A stretch of DNA of 64,000 nucleotides, from positions 1-64,000 of the forward strand of contig JAUIFJ010000021.1 in assembly GCA_030429345.1 (NCBI GenBank), read 5' to 3'. The notes under the pieces are model-generated. The model searched no databases. It saw nothing but the letters and a program-made list of their open reading frames with translations, and was not told the origin of the DNA. A program made the position numbers and the translations under genes. Positions 34,941-42,791 of this stretch are shown here, in pieces. How positions within the stretch are numbered: position 1 is the first letter of the stretch; each line of letters begins with the position of its first letter. Origin of the DNA: a bacterium (GTDB lineage: Bacteria > CAIWAD01).

Positions 34941-37162
34941 GAGCGCCCTCCTTGGCCTTCTTCTCCCTGTGGCGTCTCTTCAGGAGGCGCGCTTTCCTGC
35001 GGCTCGTCGCCGGCAGGATCCTGCGGCTCGTTTCCGGCGGGGGCCTGCTCGAAGGGCGTTTCCTGCCCCGGGGGCGTCACTTCGCCGCTCAGCAGGCCGT
35101 GAATCTGATCCAGGTAGTTCTCGAGTTCCTTGATCCGCTCGTCCAGGTCTTCCAGTTCCTCGAAACGGATCTCGCCCAGCACGAGGCGCGAAAAGGCCAG
35201 GTTCGACCAATGCGGCAGGTCGCTGCTGAAGGGCGCCTGGCGGCGGGCTTCCGTGCCGACGCGCCAGCGGTCCATCCGGTTCTGCAGCCGGCTGAAACGC
35301 TGGGCCAGCACCTGTTCGTCGAGGCCGGTGCTGTTTTGCGGCTCCTCGTCCAGCGAGCTACGCGTCTCCACGATCTGCCCGAGCTCGACCTGGGTGCCGA
35401 AAATCAGGCTGTCGATGGTGGCCTTGGCCATCTGGTGCTTATTCTCGCGCAGCACCACCGGGTTGCGGCGGATCTCGATCAATCCGGCGACGCGGATCTT
35501 GCCCATCAGGCTCTGGACCTGGTCGCGCAGGTTGAGGTAGTTCAGCTCGGTTTCGGCGGACCAGTTCTCCCGGGGGCCCGAGAAGCGGTCCATCTGCTCG
35601 CGCAGCTGCAGGATCAGCTTGCGCTCGTCGATGTAGTCGCCCATGCTCTGGTTGGCCGTGGCCAGTTCCGCGTACTGCACCCGGCGGAAGACCTGCCGCG
35701 TCTGGTTGCGCAGGTCCAGGTAGTCGCTGTAGAGACTGCGGTCGCCGTCGACGAAGACCTGCTCCTCCATGCGCGAGAGCTGGCGGATCAGGCCGTGCAC
35801 CTGGGCCTGCTCGTTCATCAGCACGCGCAGGTTCTCGCCGCGCTCGGCGTGATCCAGCACGATGCCGTACTGCTCGGCGCTGTTCTCAACGTCTTCCATC
35901 TTCTCGCTGGCATAGCCGGCCAGGGTCTTGGCTTCGTAGAGGTACTCGCTGTCCGGCATGTGATTCGCCAGTTCCAGGCTGCGGCGGTAGGCGTTGGCGT
36001 AGTCGCTCAGGCTGAGATCCGACCAGGCCTGGCCGATGAGGGCGTCGTCGTACCATTCGCTGCCCAGCTCGATCGAGTCGAACATGGCGGCGGCTTCCTC
36101 GAAGCGCCCTTCCTCGAAGTAGAGGTGTCCCAGCTTGACGTGCACATCCTCCTTCAGATAGCCCACGTCGCTGAAGCCTTCGCCTTCCAGGGACTGCTCG
36201 AGCAGGCCCTCGAACAAGGCAATGGCCTTGGAATACTCCGTGTTGAGAATGAAGCACGTACCCAGCAGGTGGCGCGAGCGATAGTAGTAGTCCGAGCCCG
36301 GCGGCAGCTGCGAAAGAATCGCGATGGCGTCCTCGATGCGATCCAGCTGGAAGTGGACGATGCCCATCATGTAGGCCGTCTCCCAGTCGCGCCCGGCCTC
36401 TCCGCGCTCATGCTCGTTGAAGTCGTTGAGCGCCGTCTGGAACTGGCCGAAATAGGTGTCCACGTAAATAAGGTGGCGCAGGGCGGTCTCGCGGTACTCG
36501 CTGTCCGGATGATTGCGCAGCAGGCGACGGTAGAGCAGCGCGGCCTGGTGATACAGGTTCTCCGCGAAGCAGCTTTCGGCCTCGAAGAACAGCAGGTCGT
36601 CCACGTTGCGGTAGGGGTAGGACTGGCGGATCTTGCCCAGCAGGCGGGCGCTCAGTTCGTAGTCGCTGTGGGCGTACTGCAGCACGGCCTGGCGCAGTTC
36701 CCATGAGAACTGGCGCGCCTCTTCCTCGTCGGAAAGGGCGGCCAGCAGGCCCTCGCGCAGCTGGCCGGCGAGCATCAGCCGGTAGACCAGGTCGGCGCGC
36801 TGGCTGTGGATCCAGTAGTGCACGCGTTCGCCGGGTTCCGCGTCCTCGGGCAGTTCGGGCAGGCCTTCCAGCACCTGTTCCTGCAGCAGGTCGCGGATTG
36901 CCTGGGCATCGAAGGCGCCGGCGGCTCCGGGAAACTCCAGGCAATGGTGAATGCTGCGAAGTTCCCAGGTCAGCTGCTTCTCGAGCAGCAGCAGTTCCCG
37001 GTTGAAACGCTGCACCGCTTCGGCCAGGTAGGCGCGACGGGCCTCGTCGAAGTCGGGATCCGTGAGAGCGGCCGCTTCCAGGCGGAGTGGCACAAAGCCA
37101 ATCCACCCGAACAGACACAACAGGCCGATGCGGGAAAGGATCGAAATGGAGCTGCGCTTCAT
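34937..37162 (-). CDS. Periplasmic TPR-repeat protein, first gene of ExbB operon
   Basis: 741 residues from MKRSSISILSRIGLL, chosen for its gaaggaaacg ribosome site and signal peptide (cleavage near LRLEAAA). The frame continues 210 bases upstream without supporting signals. Tetratricopeptide-like repeats run from about 160 to 460 (YPYRNVDDLLFFEAESCF, KLGHLYFEEGRFEEAAAMF). A coiled-coil region (about 500-690) follows, and then a low-complexity tail rich in Pro, Glu and Gln. It probably assembles with the larger TPR protein encoded next, with which it shares a 4-base overlap. Confidence 0.87.
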   Translation of the reverse strand: MKRSSISILSRIGLLCLFGWIGFVPLRLEAAALTDPDFDEARRAYLAEAVQRFNRELLLLEKQLTWELRSIHHCLEFPGAAGAFDAQAIRDLLQEQVLEGLPELPEDAEPGERVHYWIHSQRADLVYRLMLAGQLREGLLAALSDEEEARQFSWELRQAVLQYAHSDYELSARLLGKIRQSYPYRNVDDLLFFEAESCFAENLYHQAALLYRRLLRNHPDSEYRETALRHLIYVDTYFGQFQTALNDFNEHERGEAGRDWETAYMMGIVHFQLDRIEDAIAILSQLPPGSDYYYRSRHLLGTCFILNTEYSKAIALFEGLLEQSLEGEGFSDVGYLKEDVHVKLGHLYFEEGRFEEAAAMFDSIELGSEWYDDALIGQAWSDLSLSDYANAYRRSLELANHMPDSEYLYEAKTLAGYASEKMEDVENSAEQYGIVLDHAERGENLRVLMNEQAQVHGLIRQLSRMEEQVFVDGDRSLYSDYLDLRNQTRQVFRRVQYAELATANQSMGDYIDERKLILQLREQMDRFSGPRENWSAETELNYLNLRDQVQSLMGKIRVAGLIEIRRNPVVLRENKHQMAKATIDSLIFGTQVELGQIVETRSSLDEEPQNSTGLDEQVLAQRFSRLQNRMDRWRVGTEARRQAPFSSDLPHWSNLAFSRLVLGEIRFEELEDLDERIKELENYLDQIHGLLSGEVTPPGQETPFEQAPAGNEPQDPAGDEPQESAPPEETPQGEEGQGGRS

Positions 37163-37776
37163 CGTTTCCTTCGTTCCTGGACTGCTCAACGCGCTGAAAG
37201 GACGCAAAAGGAGTGCGCCTCTTTCAATGCCTGCGCCGGTCTGCGAAGACCGGTCGGCTCGAATCGAAACGGGGATCCGGAATGTTCGGAACTCACGGCC
37301 TCCCCTTCCTGGACAAGAATCGCTGTGTCTCCTGAAGGCCGTCCTCGGTGTCTTCCGCTTTCCTTGCGGCAAAACGGAATAACGAGTGTATCGTCAGACC
37401 GACACCGGGACTGAAGACGGACTACCTGCCGCGACCCGGAACCGAAAACGCCACTTCTGTCAGGATATGGCGCAATCTGTCAAGCGGCACTCGCACCAAC
37501 GCGGAAGCGGCAGTCGAAGCTGCGCTTCGGTCGACGAATCAGCCTTGCACAAGGGGGAGCACCCCCAGGAAACCGGGCTCTTCCGGAAGCCCAGCCTCCG
37601 GGATTCGGTGAATCTACTGATTTTAATGCTGTTGCAGGAAGGGTCTCATCGGCCCCGATCGGGTTTTTCTTGGGAATCCTCTCCCATGCCGCATCGAACA
37701 CGAATTGAACACGAGTCGAATCGCAGTCCAACACCTGTAGGGGACATTCGGGTCTTGTTTCCGAACAGGATCCTTC
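37163..37776. other. 614-bp divergent intergenic region
   Basis: This region lies between the minus-strand TPR/ExbB operon and the plus-strand porin operon, so both promoters should lie here. A perfect TTGACA occurs on the minus strand near 37483-37488, but no matching -10 box is evident at 17 bases. A short ccgatcgg palindrome followed by gtttttctt (37657-37672) could be a weak plus-strand terminator. No convincing gene was found. Confidence 0.5.
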
Positions 37777-38925
37777 ATGCAGCTACTTCCCCTCATCCTG
37801 GCCCTTTTGCTCTGCGCGACAGCGAGCAAGGCCCAGTACAGCATCGCCTACCCGGATGGACGGCTGGAACTCGAAGGCCGGCTGCGCCTGGGCTGGCATC
37901 ATCGCTTCCTCTTTGAAGGGGACGAGGATGGCAACAAGAACCGCTTCTATGTGCAACAGGCGCGGCTCAAGTTTTCCGGCACTCTCTACGACAGTCGCAT
38001 GGCCTGGGAGACCCAGTTCGAGCTGCGAGGCTACAACGGCCTCGAGCGGGAAGAGGACCACGAGGACGACTACCAGGGATTCGAGGCCAAGGACCTGCAT
38101 CTTTCCTGGCGGCCCAGCAACCAGGTCACCTTGCGCCTGGGACAGCAGAAGATCCCCTACGGCCGCAAGCAGATGGTTCCCCAGCATGCTCACTCGATGG
38201 TCAAGCGTGCGGACATCGTCGACGGTTTCCTGCCGGGGCGGGACCGCGGCCTGATGCTGCGCGCGCGCACCCCAGGAAGAGACTTCCTGCTCTTTGCCGG
38301 CCTGTTCACCGGCAACGGCGAGAACCTGAAGTACAACGATCCGGCCGGCCGCTACCTGGGCAGCCTGCGCCTCGAGTGGCAACCCCTGGGCGAGATCGGC
38401 AAGAGCGAGGGCGATTACGGGCGCAGCCCGCGGCCCCTGCTGCTGGCGGGGGTAAACGTGGCGCGCAGCCATGACTCCGTGATCCGCGGCAGCGAAGAGC
38501 GCGAGTACCAGCGCGGCATCGACGGCAGGAAACTGCTCTACGGCGCGGACCTCAGCCTCAAGTGGCGCGGCCTCTTCCTGCTCTTCGAGGCCGACCGGGC
38601 GCGCATGAGCCCCGCGGCCGGCGTGGAGTACCTGGCGGGAGGCATTGTCGCCCAGGCCTCGTACTACATGGAACCGGCCCTTCTTCCAGGCGATACGGGA
38701 ATCGAGTTCGTGATCCAGTACGACGAGTTCAACCCGAGCGACCAGACCGACGGGCCCCTCAAGGACACGCAGCGCACGGTCACGACCGGCATCAACCTCC
38801 TGCCTGACGGACACGACCTCAAGGTGATGCTCGACTACTTCCACCGGCTGAAGATCCGTGACGAGGATCCCAATCCCTGGAAGGAGAACGAGGTGCGGCT
38901 GATCGTGCAGTTGAGGATCAAGTAG
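37777..38925 (+). CDS. OprO/OprP-type porin
   Basis: 382 residues. The signal peptide MQLLPLILALLLCATASKA ends near residue 19. The mature protein has alternating beta strands typical of outer-membrane barrels (RLELEGRLRLGWHHRFLF, RFYVQQARLKFSG, VTLRLGQQKIPYGRKQ) and ends with a C-terminal strand EVRLIVQLRIK. The RxxxxxxG...D pattern and the KIPYG motif are those of the phosphate/polyphosphate-selective porin O and P family. Substrate specificity cannot be read from sequence. It is followed two bases later by a lamin-tail lipoprotein and is the first gene of a plus-strand run to 45143. Confidence 0.88.
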   Translation: MQLLPLILALLLCATASKAQYSIAYPDGRLELEGRLRLGWHHRFLFEGDEDGNKNRFYVQQARLKFSGTLYDSRMAWETQFELRGYNGLEREEDHEDDYQGFEAKDLHLSWRPSNQVTLRLGQQKIPYGRKQMVPQHAHSMVKRADIVDGFLPGRDRGLMLRARTPGRDFLLFAGLFTGNGENLKYNDPAGRYLGSLRLEWQPLGEIGKSEGDYGRSPRPLLLAGVNVARSHDSVIRGSEEREYQRGIDGRKLLYGADLSLKWRGLFLLFEADRARMSPAAGVEYLAGGIVAQASYYMEPALLPGDTGIEFVIQYDEFNPSDQTDGPLKDTQRTVTTGINLLPDGHDLKVMLDYFHRLKIRDEDPNPWKENEVRLIVQLRIK

Positions 38926-38927
38926 CC

Positions 38928-40325
38928 ATGAGAACCGCTTGCTGTCTCCCCCTGTTGCTGCTGCTGGGATGCGTGGCCGACGACGCCGACGAGACCGCGC
39001 TGGGCACCAGCCTGGTGATCAACGAGTTCCTGGCCAGCAACGATTCGCAGGGCAGCGACGAGCAGGGCGAGTTCGACGACTGGGCCGAACTCTACAATGC
39101 CGGCGACGAGCCCTTCGAGCTGCACGGACTGTACTTCAGCGACAACCTGGGCGACCCGCGCAAACACCAGATCATCGACCCGGGGGCCGTGCTGATGCCT
39201 GGGGAGTACGTGCTGATCTGGTGCGACAGCCAGCCCGAGCAGGGACCGTATCACACGTCCTTCAACCTGAGCGCCTCCGGGGAGGACATTGTGATCACCA
39301 GCGCCGGGGGACAGGCCCTGGACGCGATCACCTTCGGGGCGCAGACCACGGATGTCTCGCTGGGACGCTCCCCCGACGGAAGCGGCAACTGGATCGAGTT
39401 CGCCCTGCCGACACCCGGAGCGAGCAACGAGGAGGCGGAGCCGGTCTTCGAGGCGAGACTGGTGCTCAACGAGATCCTTGCCGACAACGGCGGCTGCTGC
39501 CCCGACGAACACGGCGATTTCGACGATTACATCGAGCTGCGCAACATCGGCAACGCCCCGGCGCTGCTCAACGGCCTGGCCCTGAGCGACGATGCCGCCC
39601 TGCCGGAGCTCTTCCTGTTGAGCCTGCCCGCCGACAGCAGCCTCCCGCCCGGCGAACGCTGTGTCTTTTGGTGTGACGACCAGGGCGAGCAGGGGCCGTT
39701 CCACACGCCCTTCGGCCTCTCGCGCAACGGCGAGAGCCTCTGGCTGCGACACGGCAGCCAGGCGGATTCGGTGGTCTTCCCCGCCCTGGCCGCGGACGAG
39801 GCCTGGGGCCGTCACCCGGCCACCCATTCCTGGATGGCCATGCAGTCGCCGACCCCCGGGCAGGAGAACCTCCCTGCGGCGGGCAGCACGCCCGGGGGAC
39901 TGCTGATCAACGAGTACCTCGCTTCCAACGATTTCTGCTGCAGCGACGAGAACGGCGAATTCGACGACTGGATCGAGGTATACAACAGCGGAAACGCGCC
40001 TGTCCCGCTGAACGGCCTCTTCCTGAGCGACGACGGCGCGGAACCGCTCAAGCACCAGGTGGAGATTCCCGGCGACAGCCTGCTGCCTCCCGGAGGCCAT
40101 GCGGTCTTCTGGTGTGATTCACAGGTCAGCCAGGGGCCCTTCCACTGCGGCTTCGCCCTGAGCGCCGGAGGCGAGCAGATCCGCCTGAGCGCGGCGGACG
40201 GCACCCTGCTCGACAGCCGCGACTACGATACCCAGACCACGGATGTCAGCGAGGGGCGCAGCCCCGACGGGAGCGACAGCTGGACGAACTTTGTCACACC
40301 GACACCGGGAGCAGCGAACGAATGA
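38928..40325 (+). CDS. Lipoprotein with three lamin-tail domains
   Basis: 465 residues. The signal sequence has a lipobox LLLLGC (lipidated cysteine near residue 15). Three lamin-tail (LTD) domains follow at about 28-165, 178-310 and 320-465. Each starts with a VINEFLASN-like strand and an acidic EFDDWAELYN segment, and carries a QTTDVSxGRSPDGS turn. LTD domains are immunoglobulin-like folds, often on surface-associated or DNA-related secreted proteins in bacteria. Paired cysteines (GCCPDE, FCCSDE) may form disulphides. It overlaps the next gene by ATGA. No enzymatic domain is visible. Confidence 0.88.
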   Translation: MRTACCLPLLLLLGCVADDADETALGTSLVINEFLASNDSQGSDEQGEFDDWAELYNAGDEPFELHGLYFSDNLGDPRKHQIIDPGAVLMPGEYVLIWCDSQPEQGPYHTSFNLSASGEDIVITSAGGQALDAITFGAQTTDVSLGRSPDGSGNWIEFALPTPGASNEEAEPVFEARLVLNEILADNGGCCPDEHGDFDDYIELRNIGNAPALLNGLALSDDAALPELFLLSLPADSSLPPGERCVFWCDDQGEQGPFHTPFGLSRNGESLWLRHGSQADSVVFPALAADEAWGRHPATHSWMAMQSPTPGQENLPAAGSTPGGLLINEYLASNDFCCSDENGEFDDWIEVYNSGNAPVPLNGLFLSDDGAEPLKHQVEIPGDSLLPPGGHAVFWCDSQVSQGPFHCGFALSAGGEQIRLSAADGTLLDSRDYDTQTTDVSEGRSPDGSDSWTNFVTPTPGAANE

Positions 40326-41056
40326 GCCGATACTGGATCCCCCTTCTCCTGCTGGCCCTGTCGGCCTGCCGCGACGGGCATCAGGAACCGGGCAGCGCGG
40401 CCTGGGAACTGCTGGCCCAGTACCCGCTGAGCGTGCCCGAGCCTTCGGGCCTCTGCCTGGACCGGGAAAGCGGGTCCCTGTATACGGTGAGCGACGAGAC
40501 CGGGCTGGTCTACCGCATGGACCTGGAAGGCCATGTGCTCCAGACCCTCTCCTGGACCGGCGACGATCCGGAAGGCATCTGCATCGATCCCCGCGACGGC
40601 AGCCTCTGGGTGGTCGTCGAAAGGCGGCGGCAGCTGGTGCGCCTCAGCCGGGCCGGCAGCGAACTGGAGCGCTGGAACATGGACCTGCCGGGTGCCGCCA
40701 ACAGCGGCCTGGAAGGGGTCGCTGTCGAACCGGATGGCCACGCCCTTGTGGTACAGGAGAAGGACCCCGGCCAGCTGCTGCGCTGGCTGCCGGGCGAGGC
40801 CGAGCTGGAAGTGCATCCGCTCGACTTTGCCAGGGACTACTCGGGACTGTGCCACGACCCGGAGCGGAACCGGCTCTATGTGCTTTCCGACGAGAGCGAG
40901 ATCCTGGTCCGCCTGGACGCCGGGGGCATCGAGAAGCGCTGGGACCTGGGCCTGCGCCGCCTGGAAGGCGTCGCCATCGACGGAGACATCGCCTACCTGG
41001 TCAGCGACGCCCTGGCGCGTCTCTTCGTGATCCAACTGCACGAACACACGGAATAA
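40322..41056 (+). CDS. SdiA-regulated-type beta-propeller lipoprotein
   Basis: 244 residues. A lipoprotein signal with lipobox LALSAC (cysteine 16) is followed by a beta-propeller of the SdiA-regulated/YjiK and SMP-30-like kind. Repeated blades have the pattern PSGLCLDRESGSLYTVSDE, PEGICIDPRDGSLWVVVE and LEGVAVEPDGHALVV. Proteins of this group are periplasmic or outer-membrane bound, with suggested calcium-dependent phosphoesterase or ligand-binding roles. The start codon overlaps the stop of the LTD lipoprotein by four bases. The precise function is unknown. Confidence 0.85.
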   Translation: MSRYWIPLLLLALSACRDGHQEPGSAAWELLAQYPLSVPEPSGLCLDRESGSLYTVSDETGLVYRMDLEGHVLQTLSWTGDDPEGICIDPRDGSLWVVVERRRQLVRLSRAGSELERWNMDLPGAANSGLEGVAVEPDGHALVVQEKDPGQLLRWLPGEAELEVHPLDFARDYSGLCHDPERNRLYVLSDESEILVRLDAGGIEKRWDLGLRRLEGVAIDGDIAYLVSDALARLFVIQLHEHTE

Positions 41057-41100
41057 ACAATACAGCACCATCCTGGATGCTGGACAGAGTGGAGACGCAG

Positions 41101-42777
41101 ATGCGCGGAATGTTATTCCTGCTGCTGGGCCTGGCGTACTCGGCCGCGGCGCAGACCCTCGTGATCAACGAGTTCCTGGCTTCCAATTCGGCCCACGGCG
41201 CCGACGAGGCCGGCGAGTACGACGACTGGGTCGAGATCTATAATCCCGGCAGCGAGGCCGTCGACCTGGCCGGCCTCTGGTTCTCCGACACGGAAGGGAT
41301 TGCCGGCACGCAGATTCCCTTCGGCCAGCCCGAGCTGACGACGGTTCCCGCCGGCGGCTTCAAACTGGTCTGGTTCGACGAGGACCTGGACCAGGGCCCG
41401 CTGCACGTGGACGACAAGCTGAGCGCCGGCGGCGAGGCGATCGTGATGCTCGCCGAGGACAGCCTGACCGTGATCGACAGCTATGTCTTCGAGGAACAGG
41501 ACACGGACATCAGCGAGGGACGCAGCACGGACGGCGGCGAGACCTGGGACTTCTTCAACCTGCCGACCCCGGGCATCAGCAATACGGAATCACCATTGCC
41601 CGAGCTGAAGATCAACGAGTTCCTGGCTTCCAATGTCAGCGGCATCCAGGACGACGACGAGGAATACGAGGACTGGCTGGAGATCTACAACGCCGGCGCA
41701 TGGGCGGTGGACCTGGCGGGGTATCACGTCTCGACCAGCATGGGCAATACCGGCACGATGGTGCCTTCCGGCCAGCCCCTGCTGACGACCGTACCCGCCG
41801 GCGGCTTCCTGCTGCTCTGGATGGACGGGGAAACGGAGGAAGGCCTGACCCACATGGGGAACACGCTGAGCAGCGCCGGCGGCAGCATCGTGCTCTGGGC
41901 GCCCGACGGCGAGACCGTCATCGACAGCTACAGCTACGAGGACCAGGACAACGACGTCAGCGAGGGACGGAGCAGCGACGGGGGAGCCGACTGGACCTTC
42001 TTCAGCTCTCCCACGCCCGGCGAATCCAATGGCGGCCCGCTCATGCAGACGCTCTGGATCAATGAGTACCTGGCCTCCAATGACTTCTGCTGCACGGACG
42101 AGAATGGTGAATATGACGACTGGGCCGAGGTCTACAATCCCGGTCCCGACCCGGTCGACATGGCCGGCCTCTGGTTCAGCGACGACGCCAGCGAGCCGGC
42201 AACCCAGATTCCGGAGGGTTTTCCCGAGCTGACCGTCGTGCCGCCCGGAGGCTTCGCCGTGCTCTGGTTCGACGAGCAGCCCGAACAGGGGCCCTTGCAC
42301 ATCGACTCCAAACTGAGCGGGGACGGTGAGACCGTGGCCATGTTCCACCCGAACGGCGTGATCATGGAGGCCGTCGACTACGGCCCGCAGGTGACCGACC
42401 AGAGCGAGGGCCGTGAGACAGACGGCGGCGAGAGCTGGGTCTTCTTCCCCATGCCGACGCCCGGCGCCAGCAACCAGGCCACGGCCATCCACGCCGCTCC
42501 GGCGAGGCCGCAGGCCTTCGGCCTGGGCGCGGCCTATCCCAATCCCTTCAATCCCGCGACGACCGTGCGCTTCCGCCTGGCGGAAGCCGGCATGAGCGCT
42601 CTCCGCGTATACGACCTGCAGGGAGCCCTGGTGCAGCGGATCGAGCTGGGTCCGCTCCCCGTCGGCGAGCACCGGCAGACACTGACCCTGCCGGCGGCGG
42701 CCGCTTCCGGACTGTACCTGCTCGAGCTGCACAGCGGACAGATGCGTGATACGCAAAAGATCCTGTTGCTGAAATAG
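41101..42777 (+). CDS. Secreted lamin-tail protein with C-terminal sorting-type domain
   Basis: 558 residues from MRGMLFLLLGLAYSAAAQ, a signal peptide; the ATG follows ggagacgcag. Three lamin-tail domains (about 20-160, 165-310, 315-460) begin with VINEFLASN/KINEFLASN/WINEYLASN. The last 85 residues are the YPNPFNPATTVRF...LLLK domain shared with other secreted proteins here. The domain architecture parallels the lipoprotein at 38928, which lacks this terminus and is instead lipid-anchored. Both therefore probably reach the cell surface by different routes. Confidence 0.88.
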   Translation: MRGMLFLLLGLAYSAAAQTLVINEFLASNSAHGADEAGEYDDWVEIYNPGSEAVDLAGLWFSDTEGIAGTQIPFGQPELTTVPAGGFKLVWFDEDLDQGPLHVDDKLSAGGEAIVMLAEDSLTVIDSYVFEEQDTDISEGRSTDGGETWDFFNLPTPGISNTESPLPELKINEFLASNVSGIQDDDEEYEDWLEIYNAGAWAVDLAGYHVSTSMGNTGTMVPSGQPLLTTVPAGGFLLLWMDGETEEGLTHMGNTLSSAGGSIVLWAPDGETVIDSYSYEDQDNDVSEGRSSDGGADWTFFSSPTPGESNGGPLMQTLWINEYLASNDFCCTDENGEYDDWAEVYNPGPDPVDMAGLWFSDDASEPATQIPEGFPELTVVPPGGFAVLWFDEQPEQGPLHIDSKLSGDGETVAMFHPNGVIMEAVDYGPQVTDQSEGRETDGGESWVFFPMPTPGASNQATAIHAAPARPQAFGLGAAYPNPFNPATTVRFRLAEAGMSALRVYDLQGALVQRIELGPLPVGEHRQTLTLPAAAASGLYLLELHSGQMRDTQKILLLK

Positions 42778-42791
42778 AAAAAGGGGACACA

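Noticed and set aside
29676-35102. A continuous 1,808-codon open frame on the plus strand opposite the TPR genes
   Set aside because: It runs antisense to a gene with a signal peptide, ribosome site and TPR pattern. Its translation is low-complexity (Leu/Val/Gly/Gln) as expected from GC-rich antisense frames with few stops.
37483-37488. TTGACA as -35 box of the TPR/ExbB operon
   Set aside because: No acceptable -10 element lies 16-18 bases downstream.
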